Assembly (NCBI GenBank): GCA_017311185.1 | Contig: JAESUZ010002594.1 | Span: forward strand, 1,394,472-1,458,471 | Direction of reading: 5' to 3' | Length of the DNA: 64,000 bases | Source: Proteles cristata cristata | Lineage: Eukaryota > Chordata > Mammalia > Carnivora > Hyaenidae | Shown: piece after piece, positions 1 to 12,508 of the stretch | How the letters are laid out: each line of letters opens with the position of its first letter | How positions within the stretch are numbered: position 1 is the stretch's first letter | Notes under the pieces: model-generated | What the model saw: the letters and a program-made list of their open reading frames with translations, nothing else | What the model was told of the DNA's origin: nothing | The model's database searches: none | Program-made: the position numbers and the translations under genes

Positions 1-2180
1 AAAAATCCTTAGTGATGAAGATGCAGGATGGGGCCAAACTTTTTCTTTAACTTTGCTTTAAGATGCCAGAAAAAAAGGAGATAAAGTCAAGCCACATCTG
101 CTGATAAAGAGGGGGAAACTTCCTACCAGGGCATGGGGAGGAGTTGAATGGTTTTTGAAAATAAAGCCTTCACTCACCTAGAATCTTTACTAGGATTTCC
201 CTTCCCCGAGACAACTCTTGAGTCTGTAAAAGAGAAACAAAGACAGAGCCACCTCCAAGCCCCCTCCCCCCTTTAAATGGCCCTGATTTGTCAGGTAAGG
301 TTAAAGGGAAAATATAGCAAAGAGTCTCCCAAACACAGGAGCCAGTGCAGGGATGTGTCAGCTTAGGTTGATGTTGAAGTAAACAAAGGCAAGAGCAGAG
401 TACTCTGAGGGAAGGTCCTAGGTACATCTCTAGAAAGGCATGTACAGCTAAGCCCACTGCCCAATAATCAAGATTTCAAATTAATCCTTTACTAATCTCT
501 ACTGCCCTTGGCGATGAGTGGGTATTTAGAACACAGGATCTTAAGTGTTGTTTTATGTAAGTGTAAAGGATTTCTAGCCAGGGAAGGAAGAAACAAGGAA
601 CTGGATCCTGCCCATCTCTCTTCTATCCATTCCAACTGAAATACCGCAGGGAAAATGTACAAAGCTTCAAGTTCTCTTGTCTCCTCTTTCCCACAAATTA
701 TGCGGCAAAGGGCTTAGGTAATTTGCAAAACTAAAGGAGACATAAAATGGGAATGAAGAAGGAAGTAAAATTGCTATGAATCCAACAGATCCAGGGTAGA
801 CTGGTTTAGCCAGCACTTTTGAGTCAAACAAAATCCTGCGGCCTGTATTTGTTTTTTTTGTTGGCACTGCTCACTAGACCCTCCACCCAGGTCTGTGTTT
901 TCAACTTTTGACTCTAGCTACAGTGAGAACAAAAGGAAAGGGCAGAAGACAAATAATGGTACCATAACTGCAGTATCAATTCCGAAATAGATCGGTCTTG
1001 TGCCCTTCTCCTCAGACCCGCTACCTAAGCATCAAATGTTTCTTCTCTTCCCCCACCAGTGAGAAACCATTTGGTATCTAGTTTTACATTGCACTTGCTT
1101 CTTTCCTTCAAAGCATGTGTGCGTCTTCTTACTTCTGTGGTGGGGGTTGGGGGGAGGGAGAGGGAGAACAGGATGTTTACTTAAGAGCTATCTCACTTGC
1201 GGTGAGCCTCTTGCAGCTTTGTCTATGCAGCCTCAATGAGTTATTACTCCGCAATTGTGAACAGCAGCTGACTGGACTTGCCCATACAGTTACTCATAAA
1301 CAAGTATGAGAAACGCCCCAATACTCTAAAACCCATTTGGATGATGTTTGTTATTGCCTACATACGTGAGCGGGTAACTCATCCCTCTTCTGCAGACTGG
1401 CTTAAATAAAGCAATTTAGGGGTTTGAAGTTGTGCATTTTCAACATGCCCAGAAAGGCAAATGTGAAGTCTAAAAGCTGTTGATTCCTTGGGGGAGGAGA
1501 AAGAAATCAATTGGGCAAGTCAAGGTGCCAAGAGGGGAACAAGGAAAAGGTGAGCCAGATTCTAGAAGCAGCCAATGCAACTGTATAGGTCAGCTACACC
1601 TACTGGGTGTATTCCTAGGCTATTTCTGAAGTGTCCAGAGACAGGTGTGTAGCTTTGCGTAATGAAGGTTGCTATTTAGAGCCTTCTACCCTGCCAGTGA
1701 CCCGGGTGGGGTCCAGATGTGGTGGATCTCTCTTCACCCCTTAAAGCCAACATTCCATTCATTAAGCTTCAGTGGGGTATGAAAAAGGGATGGGCCAAGA
1801 GAGGGTTAAGTGTGGCTTACGTATGACAGACTGCCAATGCGCAGCAAGAAGGGCCGATGTGGGAAAAGAATGGACCAGAAGGATCCCTACCACCACTGCC
1901 CCAACTCTAGGCTTGCTTTAAAAATACGTCTTCACTCACAACTGTACAACTTTTTGAACACATACACAGTTATCCATACAGTATATCCCACTTCATTACC
2001 AACCACTCCCTGAACATCCCCACCCCTCATCCCTTTGCAAAACTGAATTGCACAGAGGATCAAACAGAAAACCCACAAAGCCATGAGATCAGAGGCTCAG
2101 ACTGCCTTCAGTAACACTGAGTGCCGGAAGTCAATGGGAGCACTTGGATTAAGATCAGTGTGAGAGGGGGAAAGTCAACC
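1..2180. other. Unique sequence downstream of RPRD2
   Basis: No convincing coding exon, RNA gene or recent repeat was recognised here. The open frames present are short and lack codon or domain support. In human the next gene downstream of RPRD2 is TARS2 (from memory), so this is expected to be the intergenic gap. A G-rich patch at about 1138-1165 is the only compositional oddity. Confidence 0.6.
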
Positions 2181-2201
2181 ACACAACAAAGGAAACCATA
2201 C

Positions 2202-2207
2202 TTTATT
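2202..2207 (-). terminator. RPRD2: Distal poly(A) signal of RPRD2
   Basis: AATAAA on the minus strand, followed about 10-30 bases on by a GT-rich run (TTTGTTGTGTGGTTG), the usual downstream element. Cleavage would fall near 2185. This is the best hexamer plus GU-rich combination in the region. Confidence 0.55.
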
Positions 2208-3487
2208 AAACTGGAGAACAAAAACATAATATTGGGGACAATGAGATTTAAAAAAAAAGAATGGCTAGAAGACAGGCAAGTGCAAGTGGTCACAAGGAAG
2301 GGACAAGACGGGTGGGCTGTGGTATCTGGGCACCTCAAATGTGCAGACGCACACCCCGTCCCCTCGAGCCCCCTTGCACTTCTACCAAAAGCCAATACAA
2401 TCAGATCTTCAGAGATGTGTCCTGGCCTTCTTCCTGCAGCCCGTAGCCGGCTTCACCTTCAGCCCTGGACAGTCATGTAGGGTCTTTGCTGGAGAAAACA
2501 GATTTTCCAACCATAGGGCTGCTCCACAAAGCAGCAGTTTCAGCTCCTGAAGAAGTTTTCTCTCCTAGTTGTGCTCACCGCAGAAGCCAGGAGCCCTTGG
2601 TCAAAGCCCGAAATCTCAAAGAAAAATGTCAAACCTTCAGAACTAGTTATTTTATTAAATGATATTAATACACATTTCAAAAGGATTTCATTGTTGTTGC
2701 CTCTAAAGCATGTACTTTTGTTTTCCACACTGAACACGTGAGAGTATCATTCAACATATCTAATTTAATCTTAACAGGCACCCCCGCTCATTTGAAAAAG
2801 GGGAGGGAGGAAAAAAAAAAGGGGGGGGGAAGCAGTATCTTACAGCGGCTTCAAAACAATTAACAGCTGAAGCTTAATTCTGCATGACCCGGTAACTTCA
2901 GGATTGATGGTGAATATTCTGCAATTAGGAAGTTTAGCATATTCACATTATCCAGATAGGTTAGCTGTACCGTATGTATCACAAACATTGTATTCCTGGG
3001 ATCGTAAAGGATAAAAGTCCTACTCTCTGATCTTTTTACCCTCCCTGGCATCAAATCAAAATCCGTTTATGCTCACCTTTTGGGAGGGCAGAGTGAAACC
3101 TGGAGAGGGGCTGTCACCTAGGCTGACTGGAGAGTAAACTCTCAGTCCCTCAGGACTCGATTTCTGATACTGTCACTGAGTTTTACGCAGTACCAGTGTA
3201 TTCACAAGCCCCCACCAATTCTCTGTCTGTGATTTTACAGTGAGCACCAAGGACCATAGTAACAACTTTGTATATTCTGCTTTCATAGAAATCATGTCCT
3301 TGCCAAGACACACTATGTTATGCTTTCTTTAAAAAAAAATCTTGTTTATTATATTTTTAAACTCAGGTTGAAATACAAAAGTCAGAGCATGGGCACGGAG
3401 TTTTAAATCACAGACACAGAAAGAATAAAACCCCTTTGTTTCATGTTATGAATACCAGAATTGTCTTTTTTGTTTCCCTATATCACA

Positions 3488-3495
3488 TATATACA
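3488..3495 (-). promoter_or_regulatory. Candidate Pumilio element in 3' UTR
   Basis: The minus strand reads TGTATATA, which fits the Pumilio consensus UGUANAUA. A single 8-mer can occur by chance; it is listed because it lies in the presumed 3' UTR. Confidence 0.25.
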
Positions 3496-4208
3496 TTGTC
3501 GTCTTCATTTACTGCTGTAGACAGATTTCCTTAAAGTTAACAGCTGACAGTCACATACAAATCCTCATTTCCATCCTGAAACACTCAATGAGGATTTTGT
3601 AGCTTAAAAAACAAAACACCCCCACAAAAGAGCCCCACCCTTCAAAGTCCATCTTTTACACTGTACAACAAGGTCTTCCTTTCATGTATTATTCATCATG
3701 CTTTTGTGGACAATTACCCTGCCCCAACATTTGGGAAGCCACTTTCCTGACATCCCCACATTTTCTGATAAAATCAAATGGTCAGAGAGCCTTTTCAAGT
3801 AAATGCTACTTTTAGCTTAAACAAGAGCAGCAGCAAGAATTCACATTCTTTTACTCTAAAATGAAAAACATCCCACTTCATTTCTGCAAATAAAAAAAAA
3901 TCAATTTCGGTTTTGAGTCAATTAAAACTCTCCTTTCCCCTCCCCCACCCCTCCCCTTCCTCTTGCTCACACTTTTCCCTTACACAAATGTCTCAGGACT
4001 CAACGTAACTATATTGTTTCTTTGCTTTGCTACACTATATACCCCAGCCCACACACAAGGTCACGGCATCATACATTTTTGTGGGGGAGAGCTACAGGGC
4101 AGAATGTTTCGAGAGGGTCAAAGACAGAACAGGCTGGTTTCAGACCAGAAATCCATCAGGAGATGAAGGACTTGCAGCCTCCTAACCACAGAACACATGG
4201 TAAGCCCT

Positions 4209-4217
4209 AATAAATAA
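4209..4217 (-). promoter_or_regulatory. Candidate AU-rich element in 3' UTR
   Basis: The minus strand reads TTATTTATT, matching the nonamer form of AU-rich instability elements. It is isolated, so function is uncertain. Confidence 0.2.
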
Positions 4218-5719
4218 CATGGAATAAGTTACACAAGAATTCCCGAACTGTGACGCACACCTGGTTCAAGCTGCTCTTGATCTGAAAAGCACGTTTATGC
4301 TGACACAAAGAATCCTCTCTGTCACTATGTTGTCCATCTCCCCTTCTTTAGTATTTCGCTAGAGGAATCCAAAGCAATCCCTATACTTCCTGCAGCTCTA
4401 TACTCACTTGGAAGAAAATATGAAACTTGCTAGGATCCCCTAAAAAAAGAACACATATTGTTTTTACTCATCTAGTTGGATGTTACCAGTGTGTATACGT
4501 TGGGGTAAGACACTAAATAATATAAAATAATAGCAAAGCAGTATTTGCTTTTCAGCGTTCCTTGATATAAAGTTATAAACACTCAAAGTGTACGGATTGT
4601 CTTCTTTCCCCAGTACTAGTTGCGGAAATATAAAGAAGCCTTTCAGTTTGGGGAGAAGGAAAGCCTGCCATTCTCGGGTAAAATGACTAAGGGCAGAAAC
4701 ATTATTTCCTGGAGGGAGTGGAAGGTGAGGATAAGGCTTGAGCCTTGAAATGTGACAGGCTGCTAGCTGTAGAATGGGGTAAATTTGGATTCTCAGGCCC
4801 TCCTGGTTCTCTGTAAAGATATGTATACCCGCTTGTCACTGAAACACTCCTGAAAAGGTATAATGTATGCAAAGATGCTATTCAACCCCCTCCTTGGAAA
4901 TACCAAGAACGGGGGTAAATACAGGCCTAGGGCAAGGAGGAAAGAAAGATACAGGCCAATAGTCCCCTTTCCCTGCTACTTCACCTTTGCTGAAAACCAT
5001 CAACAAGTATCACTTACATGTGGGAGGCACCATGGTAAAAATGTCTACCTCTTACATTAAAAAATTCAGGAATAAGATTCCAGTTGCGCCTTTATATCAC
5101 TTGTCAACTGTAGTGACTTTTCTTCCTGACCAAAGCAGACGTGAAAACTGAGAGAAAAAGTCGATCAAGAAAGAAAAGCAGGAAGCATGGGCACGGTGCA
5201 GGACACGCCAAACTACAAAAGTCTCCCATCCTTGTTCATGAGTGATGGGCAGGTCACACAGCACCATTAATGGTTCCTTTCTCTAACTCCACATTGGAAT
5301 CACCTTGTTTTAACCCGGAGATTATATTTAACCCCTTCTCTTTCATTCCAAGGATGAAGAGGAGTAACATTTACTAGTATCGAAGGACACCTGTATCTCC
5401 GCAAAGTTAATGACAGTTCTTTAGACGAGGCTTAAAAAAAAAAAAAGATTTTAGGAGAAAGGTAAAGAACCCAACTTCAATAGGTCTTTAAAAACAAAAC
5501 AAAACAAACTTGAAAGGTCCACAGCCTCCCACCTATTTCCCTCTGTGACATCTCTCGGCTTGTCAGCAGGGCACAGAGCATACAGGAAAGGGAGCCAAGC
5601 CGGTCTCCATAGTTGCTCAACGGGAGAGAGGGGGACAGGAATCCTCCCATTGACTACCTGATAAGCCAAGCCCAAATAACATCCCAACATTGCACGTTAT
5701 TCTCTGTACTGATGGAAGT

Positions 5720-5725
5720 TTTATT
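5720..5725 (-). terminator. RPRD2: Possible proximal poly(A) signal
   Basis: AATAAA on the minus strand about 330 bases after the stop codon, with a moderately G/T-rich stretch 30-60 bases further on. It would give a short 3' UTR isoform. The downstream element is weaker than at the distal site. Confidence 0.3.
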
Positions 5726-6051
5726 TCAAATGTAATACTCTTCAGTAAATGGGGTAAGACTTGTTTTCCTCCCCACCCCTCAACCCCCCAGCCAAATGGA
5801 GTGGCTTTGGTTGTGTTTCTTTGCCCCCCACCCTCTATAAAATACAAGTAGCCTGGGTAAGTGCAGTGGAAGAGTGGACTGGATGGGATAGTGAAATGCA
5901 AGCATGTATGACTTTTTAATTTGGAAGGGAGGCCCTTTGTCATTAAAAAATAATAAATCAAAGGAAGGAAAACAAATAAAAACAATAATAAACCAAACTC
6001 CTACTTCCAATGCTCTCTAGACTGTCCAAAATGCTTTTCCCTTGGTTTCCA

Positions 6052-8828
6052 TCAGTACCTGGGAGGGAAGAATGGGCGTTTTGGTGCAAAGAACGGAGGG
6101 CCCCTAGCAAACGGTGGCCTGGGTCTCTTTAGACTGTGGAATGGGTCTCTGCTGAGAAAAGGTTCCCTAGGCCGAAAGTCTGGCCGGGGATTCCGCAAAA
6201 TCATACCACTCCGGTTGATGGCGTCGCGGTGTGAGGGACCCAGGTGGGGGCCACTGCTGCTGTTGCTGCCCCCCCCACCTCCTCCTCCATGGGCTGGGCC
6301 CAGGTGCTCCAGAGAATGGGAGGGTAGGCTGAGGCTCTCTCGTACACGGCTAAGGCCAGGGCCGTTGAGGTCCCGTTGGGTGGGGCCCCCATGGTCCCTG
6401 GGTCCTGGGAGCACCCCAAAATGCTCAGCCAGGGTCCCTTGAAGAAGGGAACTATGGTCCTTGGGAAACACTGCCACAGCCCCCGCCACTCCGTGCTCTG
6501 CCAGTGGTGGGGCTGGGAAGGGCACGACCCCAGAGTGGTCAACGGGGGGTGGAGGAGGAGGTGGAGCAGAAAAGGGACCACCACTCCCACCACTGCCGCT
6601 ATGTTCCCCAGGGGGGGGAGGAGGGGGTGGGGCGGGGAAAGGAACTCCGCTGTGCTCTCCCGGAGGAGGGGGTGGGGCAGCATGGGCCAGGGCCGCCTCC
6701 TTTGTGAAGGGGTTCGAAAGATCCACGGTGGGTAGATGAGTGGGTGCCTCTCGAGAGAAGATACCACCGTGATCCTTAGGAGGGGCAGGCGGGGCAGGCG
6801 ATGGCCCCACTGGCTCTCTCTGGAAGGGTGTCCCATGTTCCAAGGGGGATGGGGGGAGATGATGCTCAAATGTTGAGTTGAAACTGTTGGAACGGAAGCT
6901 GCCGACACTTTCCTGAAATGGGGGTGCCCGTTCCTTGTACGGTGCCGCTTTAAAGCCAGTGAGGCCTCCGCTGCCCCCACCCCCAAGGGACGCCAACTCA
7001 GAGGCACTGGTGGGGCCATTGTCAAAGGAGCTGCCTGAGGTGCTCAGATCAAACCAACCCACCCTGGAAGCCTCGCGCCCGTGTCCTCTATTTCCCTTCC
7101 CAGGAACTCGGACGGACTCTACGGTCTGTATCGGCTCCCCCGACATCCTCCTATTGGACGCATTATGATAACCCAAGGTTTCTATGGGGGCCCCCTTCTC
7201 TTCAGTGCTGTCAGGCAAGTCTAAGCAGGAGGAGGACACTCGGGTTTCTATGCGGTAGTGCTCTTCTTGCTGCTGTTGCTGCTCAGTGGCCGTCAGGCTG
7301 GGCTGGGCGAGGTTTGGGAGACCGACACCATCACCTGAAGTGCCCTTGCTGGGGGCCTGGCCAAAATGCTTATCGTCTGAGGGCTTTCGTGAGGCATTTT
7401 TAAGCATATTCTTAAACTCAATCGTCGACGTGGTGGAAATGGTGGGGGCCAGGACTTTCTCCACGCCTGGTGTGGGTGGGTGGCCCGTGGGAGCAGCAAG
7501 GGTATTCTGCGGAGAGAAAAGGGAACGATGTGGGACTGGGTGAGGAGGGTCTGGGTACTGCTTCTGTGGCAACCCGAGGTGGCCAGTGGTAGACTGAGAC
7601 AAGCTATTGTGGTTGGAGTCAGGGGTGAAAAATGAATCATTCTTACTCGGTGACGGTGACCGGTCAGACCCCGGTTCACTCCCTCTTATGCTGAAGGCAC
7701 CAAAGAGCCCGGGGGAAGAGGAGAGACGGTCACAATTCTCACTAGAGTCCAGGAGGGCCCTTACAGATGGAGGGAAGGCAGACTTTACCCCACATTCTTG
7801 GGCCCTGTGGCTATAGCTGGAGAGGATCGGCTGGTATCCAGTGGTATCAGAGAGCTTGCTTGCCTTCAGGATAGACTTGGCTGGCTTCTTCTCTAGGTTC
7901 ATCATGGCACACGGTGGAGGCCCTGAGTATTCAAAATCGCGGTAATCCTCATCTTCCTGGAAAGAAGTATCCGGATAGAACTTCTCCTGTGAAGAGTCCA
8001 TCAGGGAAGATGGTCTCTCCATTCCATCCGAAGGCTGCTTATAGGGTGAATCACTGCCCAGGCCAAAAGGTCGATACACAGACACAGAATTGGAGAGCTC
8101 CCGGGGGTAGCTTTCCTCTCTCCCAGAGGGGGGCGATCTTGTACTGCTGGGTGTCGAGGACCCAGGGCTAATGATCTTAGAAAGCAGGGACATGGTATCC
8201 ACACTGCTGGATGTGGGCTTGTCCATCATCTCATCCTGGGTGGGCGTCCCACTCCGTTCGTCCCGCACAGGGGTTCCGTCAATGTTGTCGACTGACGTGC
8301 TGGTAGGGCCGCGCTGGAAGTCTGAGGGGTGGCTTTCTGCGGGGGCACTGGAGCCCAAGCTGCTCAGGATAGGGATGTTTAAGTTTAAGCCACTGAAACC
8401 AGGATTACCTTTTAAGAAGTTGTGGATCTTCATTTCCAGGCTTGGAGAGGTGGACTCAGACTCCAGCTTTGGCTTGGACATCTCTGAAGACTGGCACATG
8501 GCAACTTCAGCAGGTGGGGCGGCAGGGCTCGTACTGTGGGTTCCTGTAAACCCCATAGAGTTGGATGGTAGCTTAAAAGTAGTGCTTGGGAGCCCTGGGC
8601 TTTGCCCCATTGAGGCCTTGCTAGCTGATGTAGAAGAGACTTCGGAAGCGGATGAATTAGGAGAATAGTTGAAGCTTTTAGGAATGAAGGATTGGGTACT
8701 GGAGGACAGACTTCTTCCTTTTATGCTGGAGACAGTGGTGGTGGCAGGGGAAGCGGGCGTGCTCTGGGACGCAGCCTCACTGGCTGGGCCTGGGTTCCCA
8801 GTAACGCTCTGAAGTAAAGATGACAGGC
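6052..8828 (-). CDS. RPRD2: RPRD2 terminal coding exon
   Basis: Acceptor ...TTTCTGCAG then GCCTGTCATC; the first two bases complete a Gly codon begun in the preceding exon (ALQ-G-LSSLLQ). The exon encodes 924 further codons and ends RPFFPPRY-stop. It is the long low-complexity tail of RPRD2: Ser/Pro-rich throughout (SKIISPGSSTPSSTRSPP), a short run of five Gln encoded by mixed CAG/CAA (about 7290-7262), several proline runs of five to eight residues separated by GEHSG or VDHSG (about 6680-6530), a Gly run (about 6300-6265), and an Arg/Phe/Pro-rich C terminus (SLKRPRPPFARGPPFFAPKR). Such tails are disordered; the basic end may aid nuclear localisation (inference). The frame is intact over 2.8 kb. 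An apparent upstream ATG at 8913 is intronic and is not a start. Confidence 0.97.
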
Positions 8829-10303
8829 CTGCAGAAACAGAGATTAGAGGAGTTACAAAGAACAACTGCCTGCCTTCCAATAAAAACAATGTAGGCCCAT
8901 CGGGTATTCTCATTCATTCCAGCAGGGACCAGACAGGCGTTAAAGTATGAGGCCAAAGGGAATCCAGACCAAACAAGCAACGGCTAAATGTCATAGAAAA
9001 TACTGGACCTATTTCTCAATATAAAGAGAGCAAATTACTGAAATGTTTCTAGCACAGTCATCAAACAAGTCCAACATGGCACAATAAAAGGCAACAGGAA
9101 AGGGGAGATTTCAGTGTCAGAATCATTCATAGTTTCAACAAGACAAAGCGGGAAAAGAAAGGAGGCAAAAACATCCGTAAAATAACACTTTAAGCCAGTA
9201 TTTCTTAATGTTTGATCTGTGGAACTGTTTCTCTAAATGCAAACAGATATTCCTTTCTAGCCTCCACAACTGTTTCTAGTAAGTTAATGAACACTGTTAT
9301 TCTCAAGAGAAAGATCGCATATGCACAATGCTGAAATTTATTTGAACAAGACACTTTTTTCAAACATCTCCTGCTAGACTCTGGGGCAACCATGGTTTAG
9401 CTAACATTTTTTAGTTGTAAAATGTAGCAACAGTAAACATACAAACACACACCACAAAGACTTACAAAGCTAGATCATCTTATAGCTTGGAAAATTCAAG
9501 AATTATTCATCTACCCAAGCTGACACTGATGAGATTCAACCCTACTCACTGATAGACAAAACCTCAGAAGCTCTAAGAAAGAATTCTCTGGGGCAAAGGC
9601 TGAAGTCCACCAAAGCAAACTGCTCCTGTAGAAAATTCTCATTAGAAAAATACTTGACAAAGAGATAATAGGAGGCCCTATAAATTCAATCAGATTTTAG
9701 AAAATTTACCCAATTTCTGGTCATAAATGAAAACCTTTTGTGCATACTTCACCCAAATGGATAGCTTTTAGTCGTACACTAAAACTGTTCCTTCATAATG
9801 GTGTGATGAAAGAAAACAGTATTTCATATGGTACTTAACGTTTCTTCAAAATTTCAATTTTAATACATATTTACTAAGAGACTTAAGCTCTGAAGAATTC
9901 TGAGGTTGCTCCATCCTTGGGACATTCGTAACTGCCATCTACTTCTATATAATGGCTTATGATTTTTATGGCTATCCACTATTCACTAATATCTGAATAA
10001 TTCAAATAATATTTCAATTTTCCTCCTGGGGAAAACAAAACAAAACAAAACATGTTTCATTTCCAAAAAGTTCTCTGGTTATAGAACTTTCCCCTTATAA
10101 CAGTTTGCTTTAATTTTAGCAGCCACTGTTCATACCAAAATCAGAAGTCCTCCAGCACCAGAATATATGATGTCATGATTTTTAAAGAGATATTTCAGCA
10201 GATCTTTCAGATACTTCCAAAAGATCACCTTGTTAAGCCAGACATTACTCAGATTTCTGATAATAGGGGAGAGTCTCTTATCATTAAATATTTTTCTTCA
10301 ACC

Positions 10304-10438
10304 TTTTTATATTTAAATGTACTTATTTCAGAGACAGCGAGAGTGAGCACGCTGTCGGCAGAGCCTGACTTGTGAGGTCATGAGCTGAGCTGAAATCCAG
10401 AGTGAGACGCTTAACCAACTGAGCCACCCGTGCGCCCC
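10304..10438 (-). mobile_element. CAN SINE, degenerate, antisense to +
   Basis: It reads from an AT-rich tail (ATTTAAATGTACTTATTTCAG) to GAGCCACCCGTGCGCCCC. The body is shortened. This is the SINE nearest the RPRD2 3' end. Confidence 0.8.
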
Positions 10439-10616
10439 TGACTTTATTCAATCCTACGAGGCCATACTCCATGGGACCTTTTGCCCACTGAAGTCATTCT
10501 TTTGTGTTGAAAATCTGTCACTAGTGGCTGTGGGTGACACAATCAGAGCAAAGTGCTAAGAGATTCCTGAGAGTCTCTGCAGGTGTTTAAAAATGCTTCT
10601 ATTTAAGTTGTTAGAC

Positions 10617-10836
10617 AAAGGTTTTTTTTTTTTAATGTTTTATTTATTTCTAGGAGAGAGAAGACAGCGTGAACAGGGGAGGGTCAGAGAGAGAGGGAGT
10701 CACAGACTGAAACAGGCTCCAGGCTCCGAGCTGGCAGTCAGCACAGAGCCCGACGCGGGGCTCGAACCCACGAACCGCGAGATCATGACCTGAGCGAAAG
10801 TCGGACGCTTAACCGACTAAGCCACCCAGGTGCCCC
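10617..10836 (-). mobile_element. CAN SINE (SINEC_Fc type)
   Basis: Full-length copy: T-rich tail, TTTCTAGGAGAGAG, the tRNA-like box region TCGAACCCACGAACC and the head complement GCCACCCAGGTGCCCC. A short AGGTTTTT flank is repeated at both ends. Confidence 0.92.
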
Positions 10837-11479
10837 AGGTTTTTCTTTTTAAGTCAAGAATTCCACTTTCTACAAGGAAATGATGAAGTACCCAGTTACT
10901 CCACAAAGATGGTTTTCTGGGGTCCCCAGAAACCAATTCTGTTAGAACACCTAGCTCTGTTCACATTCTGCCTGATGAGAAAGCCCACATGCTGTGGGTG
11001 CAATCACCTACTGAAAGAAAAAGCTGTAAGTATTATTAACATCCCCTGGAGGCTCCTGGTTGAGAACTCTGATACAGAGTTAAATTGCTATACTGAAGAT
11101 ACCGCTCTGGTATTTGTAATTCATCGCATTAATTATACCGAGGTGCTAAATAAAGATTGTGTTGGTGTCTGGAGGTTTTGAGAAGCAGAGTAGGTAAGTT
11201 TTATGAAAAAAATGTTAGAAGCAGTTTTAGACACAACACAGATAATTAACACAGTTGAACAGAGAGGCTGAAATGAGCTAGAGATTATGCCTACAAACAG
11301 AGGCCTCCAGAGTAAGACCTAAAAAAAGAAAACCGTGTCTCATAGGAGTTTTGAGAGTAGACTGACCTTTCCTACCGTCTGGAGCTTTGGTTAACATTAG
11401 AAATGTAAGCCTCCACATGCACTAACCAGTACTAAGAGCCGGAACAAATGCGGCCCCGGGAGGGCTCCTGGCGTAGGGG

Positions 11480-11660
11480 AGGAGTCCCGGAGTCCAGGCA
11501 AGAAATCTGGCTTTTGGTCTCAACTCATCACTGACTAGATAAATTCGGACCTGAAGCAGGTCGCCTCAACCCACTGAGCCTTACTCTCCTCACCTGAAAA
11601 GGAGTGGATTAGATTAGACGGTATTTTGTCTCTTTCAGATCTGACATTTTATAATTCTAT
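11480..11660 (+). mobile_element. MIR-like SINE fragment
   Basis: Diverged match to the MIR core: Cys/Ser-type phrases such as TGGTCTCAACTCATCACTGACTAG..AAATTCGGAC and CTCACCTGAAAAGGAGTGG recall the MIR central region. Ancient and uncertain. Confidence 0.45.
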
Positions 11661-11809
11661 GACCGCCAACTTGTAGATGAAAAACACTGAGAAGATAATG
11701 AATTGGCTATATGATACATGTCATAGCTCCAGATTCTTCAGAATTGGAACCCAGAATTAAACCAGAGACAGACACTCACAACACGATCCCCTGGCACACG
11801 TCTGCCTAC

Positions 11810-12010
11810 CTTGCAGTGCAGGGGCTGACTGCGTCTGTGTTTTGGAAAGAGCAGACAGAATGCTCTCTGGAGTGATCTCCACCTTTGAGAGTATATTTGC
11901 CAGAGGGTTGTGAGCCGGCGTTGGGGCAGGCGCAGGTGTTTTCAGGCCGCTGCTGAGGTTGCTGGGGCTTGTAGGAGTTCCTGGAGAAGGTCTTGATGCA
12001 GGACTGACCC
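11810..12010 (-). CDS. RPRD2: RPRD2 penultimate coding exon
   Basis: Acceptor CTGCCACTAG, donor CAAG-GTAGGC. 201 nt with split codons at both ends (2 + 66 codons + 1). It encodes a Ser/Pro/Thr-rich segment beginning VSPASRPSPGTPTSPSNL, then NILSKVEITPESILSALSK and TQTQSAPALQ. The second half resembles the short amphipathic stretches conserved in RPRD2 orthologues (from memory). Continuous in frame with the exons on both sides. Confidence 0.96.
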
Positions 12011-12508
12011 CTAGTGGCAGAAAGATTAACTCAACAAAATGCGATTCAAATCGACCATTGCATTCACCATACTTTTCCACTCACTCAAAGAAGTTTGGTA
12101 TGTTTAACAACAGAAAGGCTTCTGTGATGGGATCCACAAACAGAGCATATCATGGCTCGGACAAAGGAAAAAATATGAAAATTAGGTTAAAATCCATTCC
12201 TGTCTACTTGGAACACCTCTGGGGTAAATAAGTATTAAGGTGTTTTTTTAGATTTTTTAGTTTTGAGAGCCAAAAGACTTAAGGACCTACTTCTTTTTTC
12301 TCTACCAAATGGAATCTACCCCACAGAGTCTTATAGGTGTTCAATAAATACTATTGGCTCACTACGATCAACTGTATATATAATTGTATATATAACTCAA
12401 CCCACTGCATAATTCTATGTGATTAATACATCATTTACTTTTGAAATGGTCTTTAAAATGAGATTATATAAGCAACTTCCTTCACATCTTTACATTTTAT
12501 TTATTTAA

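Larger units (their letters stand above)
2185..6051 (-). other. RPRD2: RPRD2 3' untranslated region (probable extent)
   Basis: This stretch follows the TGA stop at 6054-6052 on the minus strand. It has no SINE or L1 insertion, unlike the introns, which suits a retained transcript region. It ends at the most convincing poly(A) signal (2207-2202). Shorter 3' ends are possible from AATAAA at 5725-5720, 3350-3345 and 2656-2651. The extent is an inference; only the stop codon and the hexamers are seen directly. Confidence 0.55.
8829..11809 (-). other. RPRD2: RPRD2 intron (2.98 kb)
   Basis: Donor GTAGGC at 11809, acceptor CTGCAG at 8829. The 8829-10300 half is AT-rich unique DNA with no SINE. The rest holds two SINEs, a MIR-like stretch near 11480-11660, and otherwise nothing recognisable. 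Confidence 0.9.

Noticed and set aside
6201..7025. A 274-codon open frame on the minus strand and several plus-strand frames overlapping the last RPRD2 exon
   Set aside because: They are shadows of the RPRD2 frame in GC-rich, low-complexity DNA; the RPRD2 frame alone matches the known family and continues from spliced exons.
8777..8980. Start codon at 8913 as an N terminus for the 953-codon frame
   Set aside because: The 28 codons before the acceptor at 8829 are intronic; the Gly codon is split across a clear AG junction and the preceding exon joins in phase.
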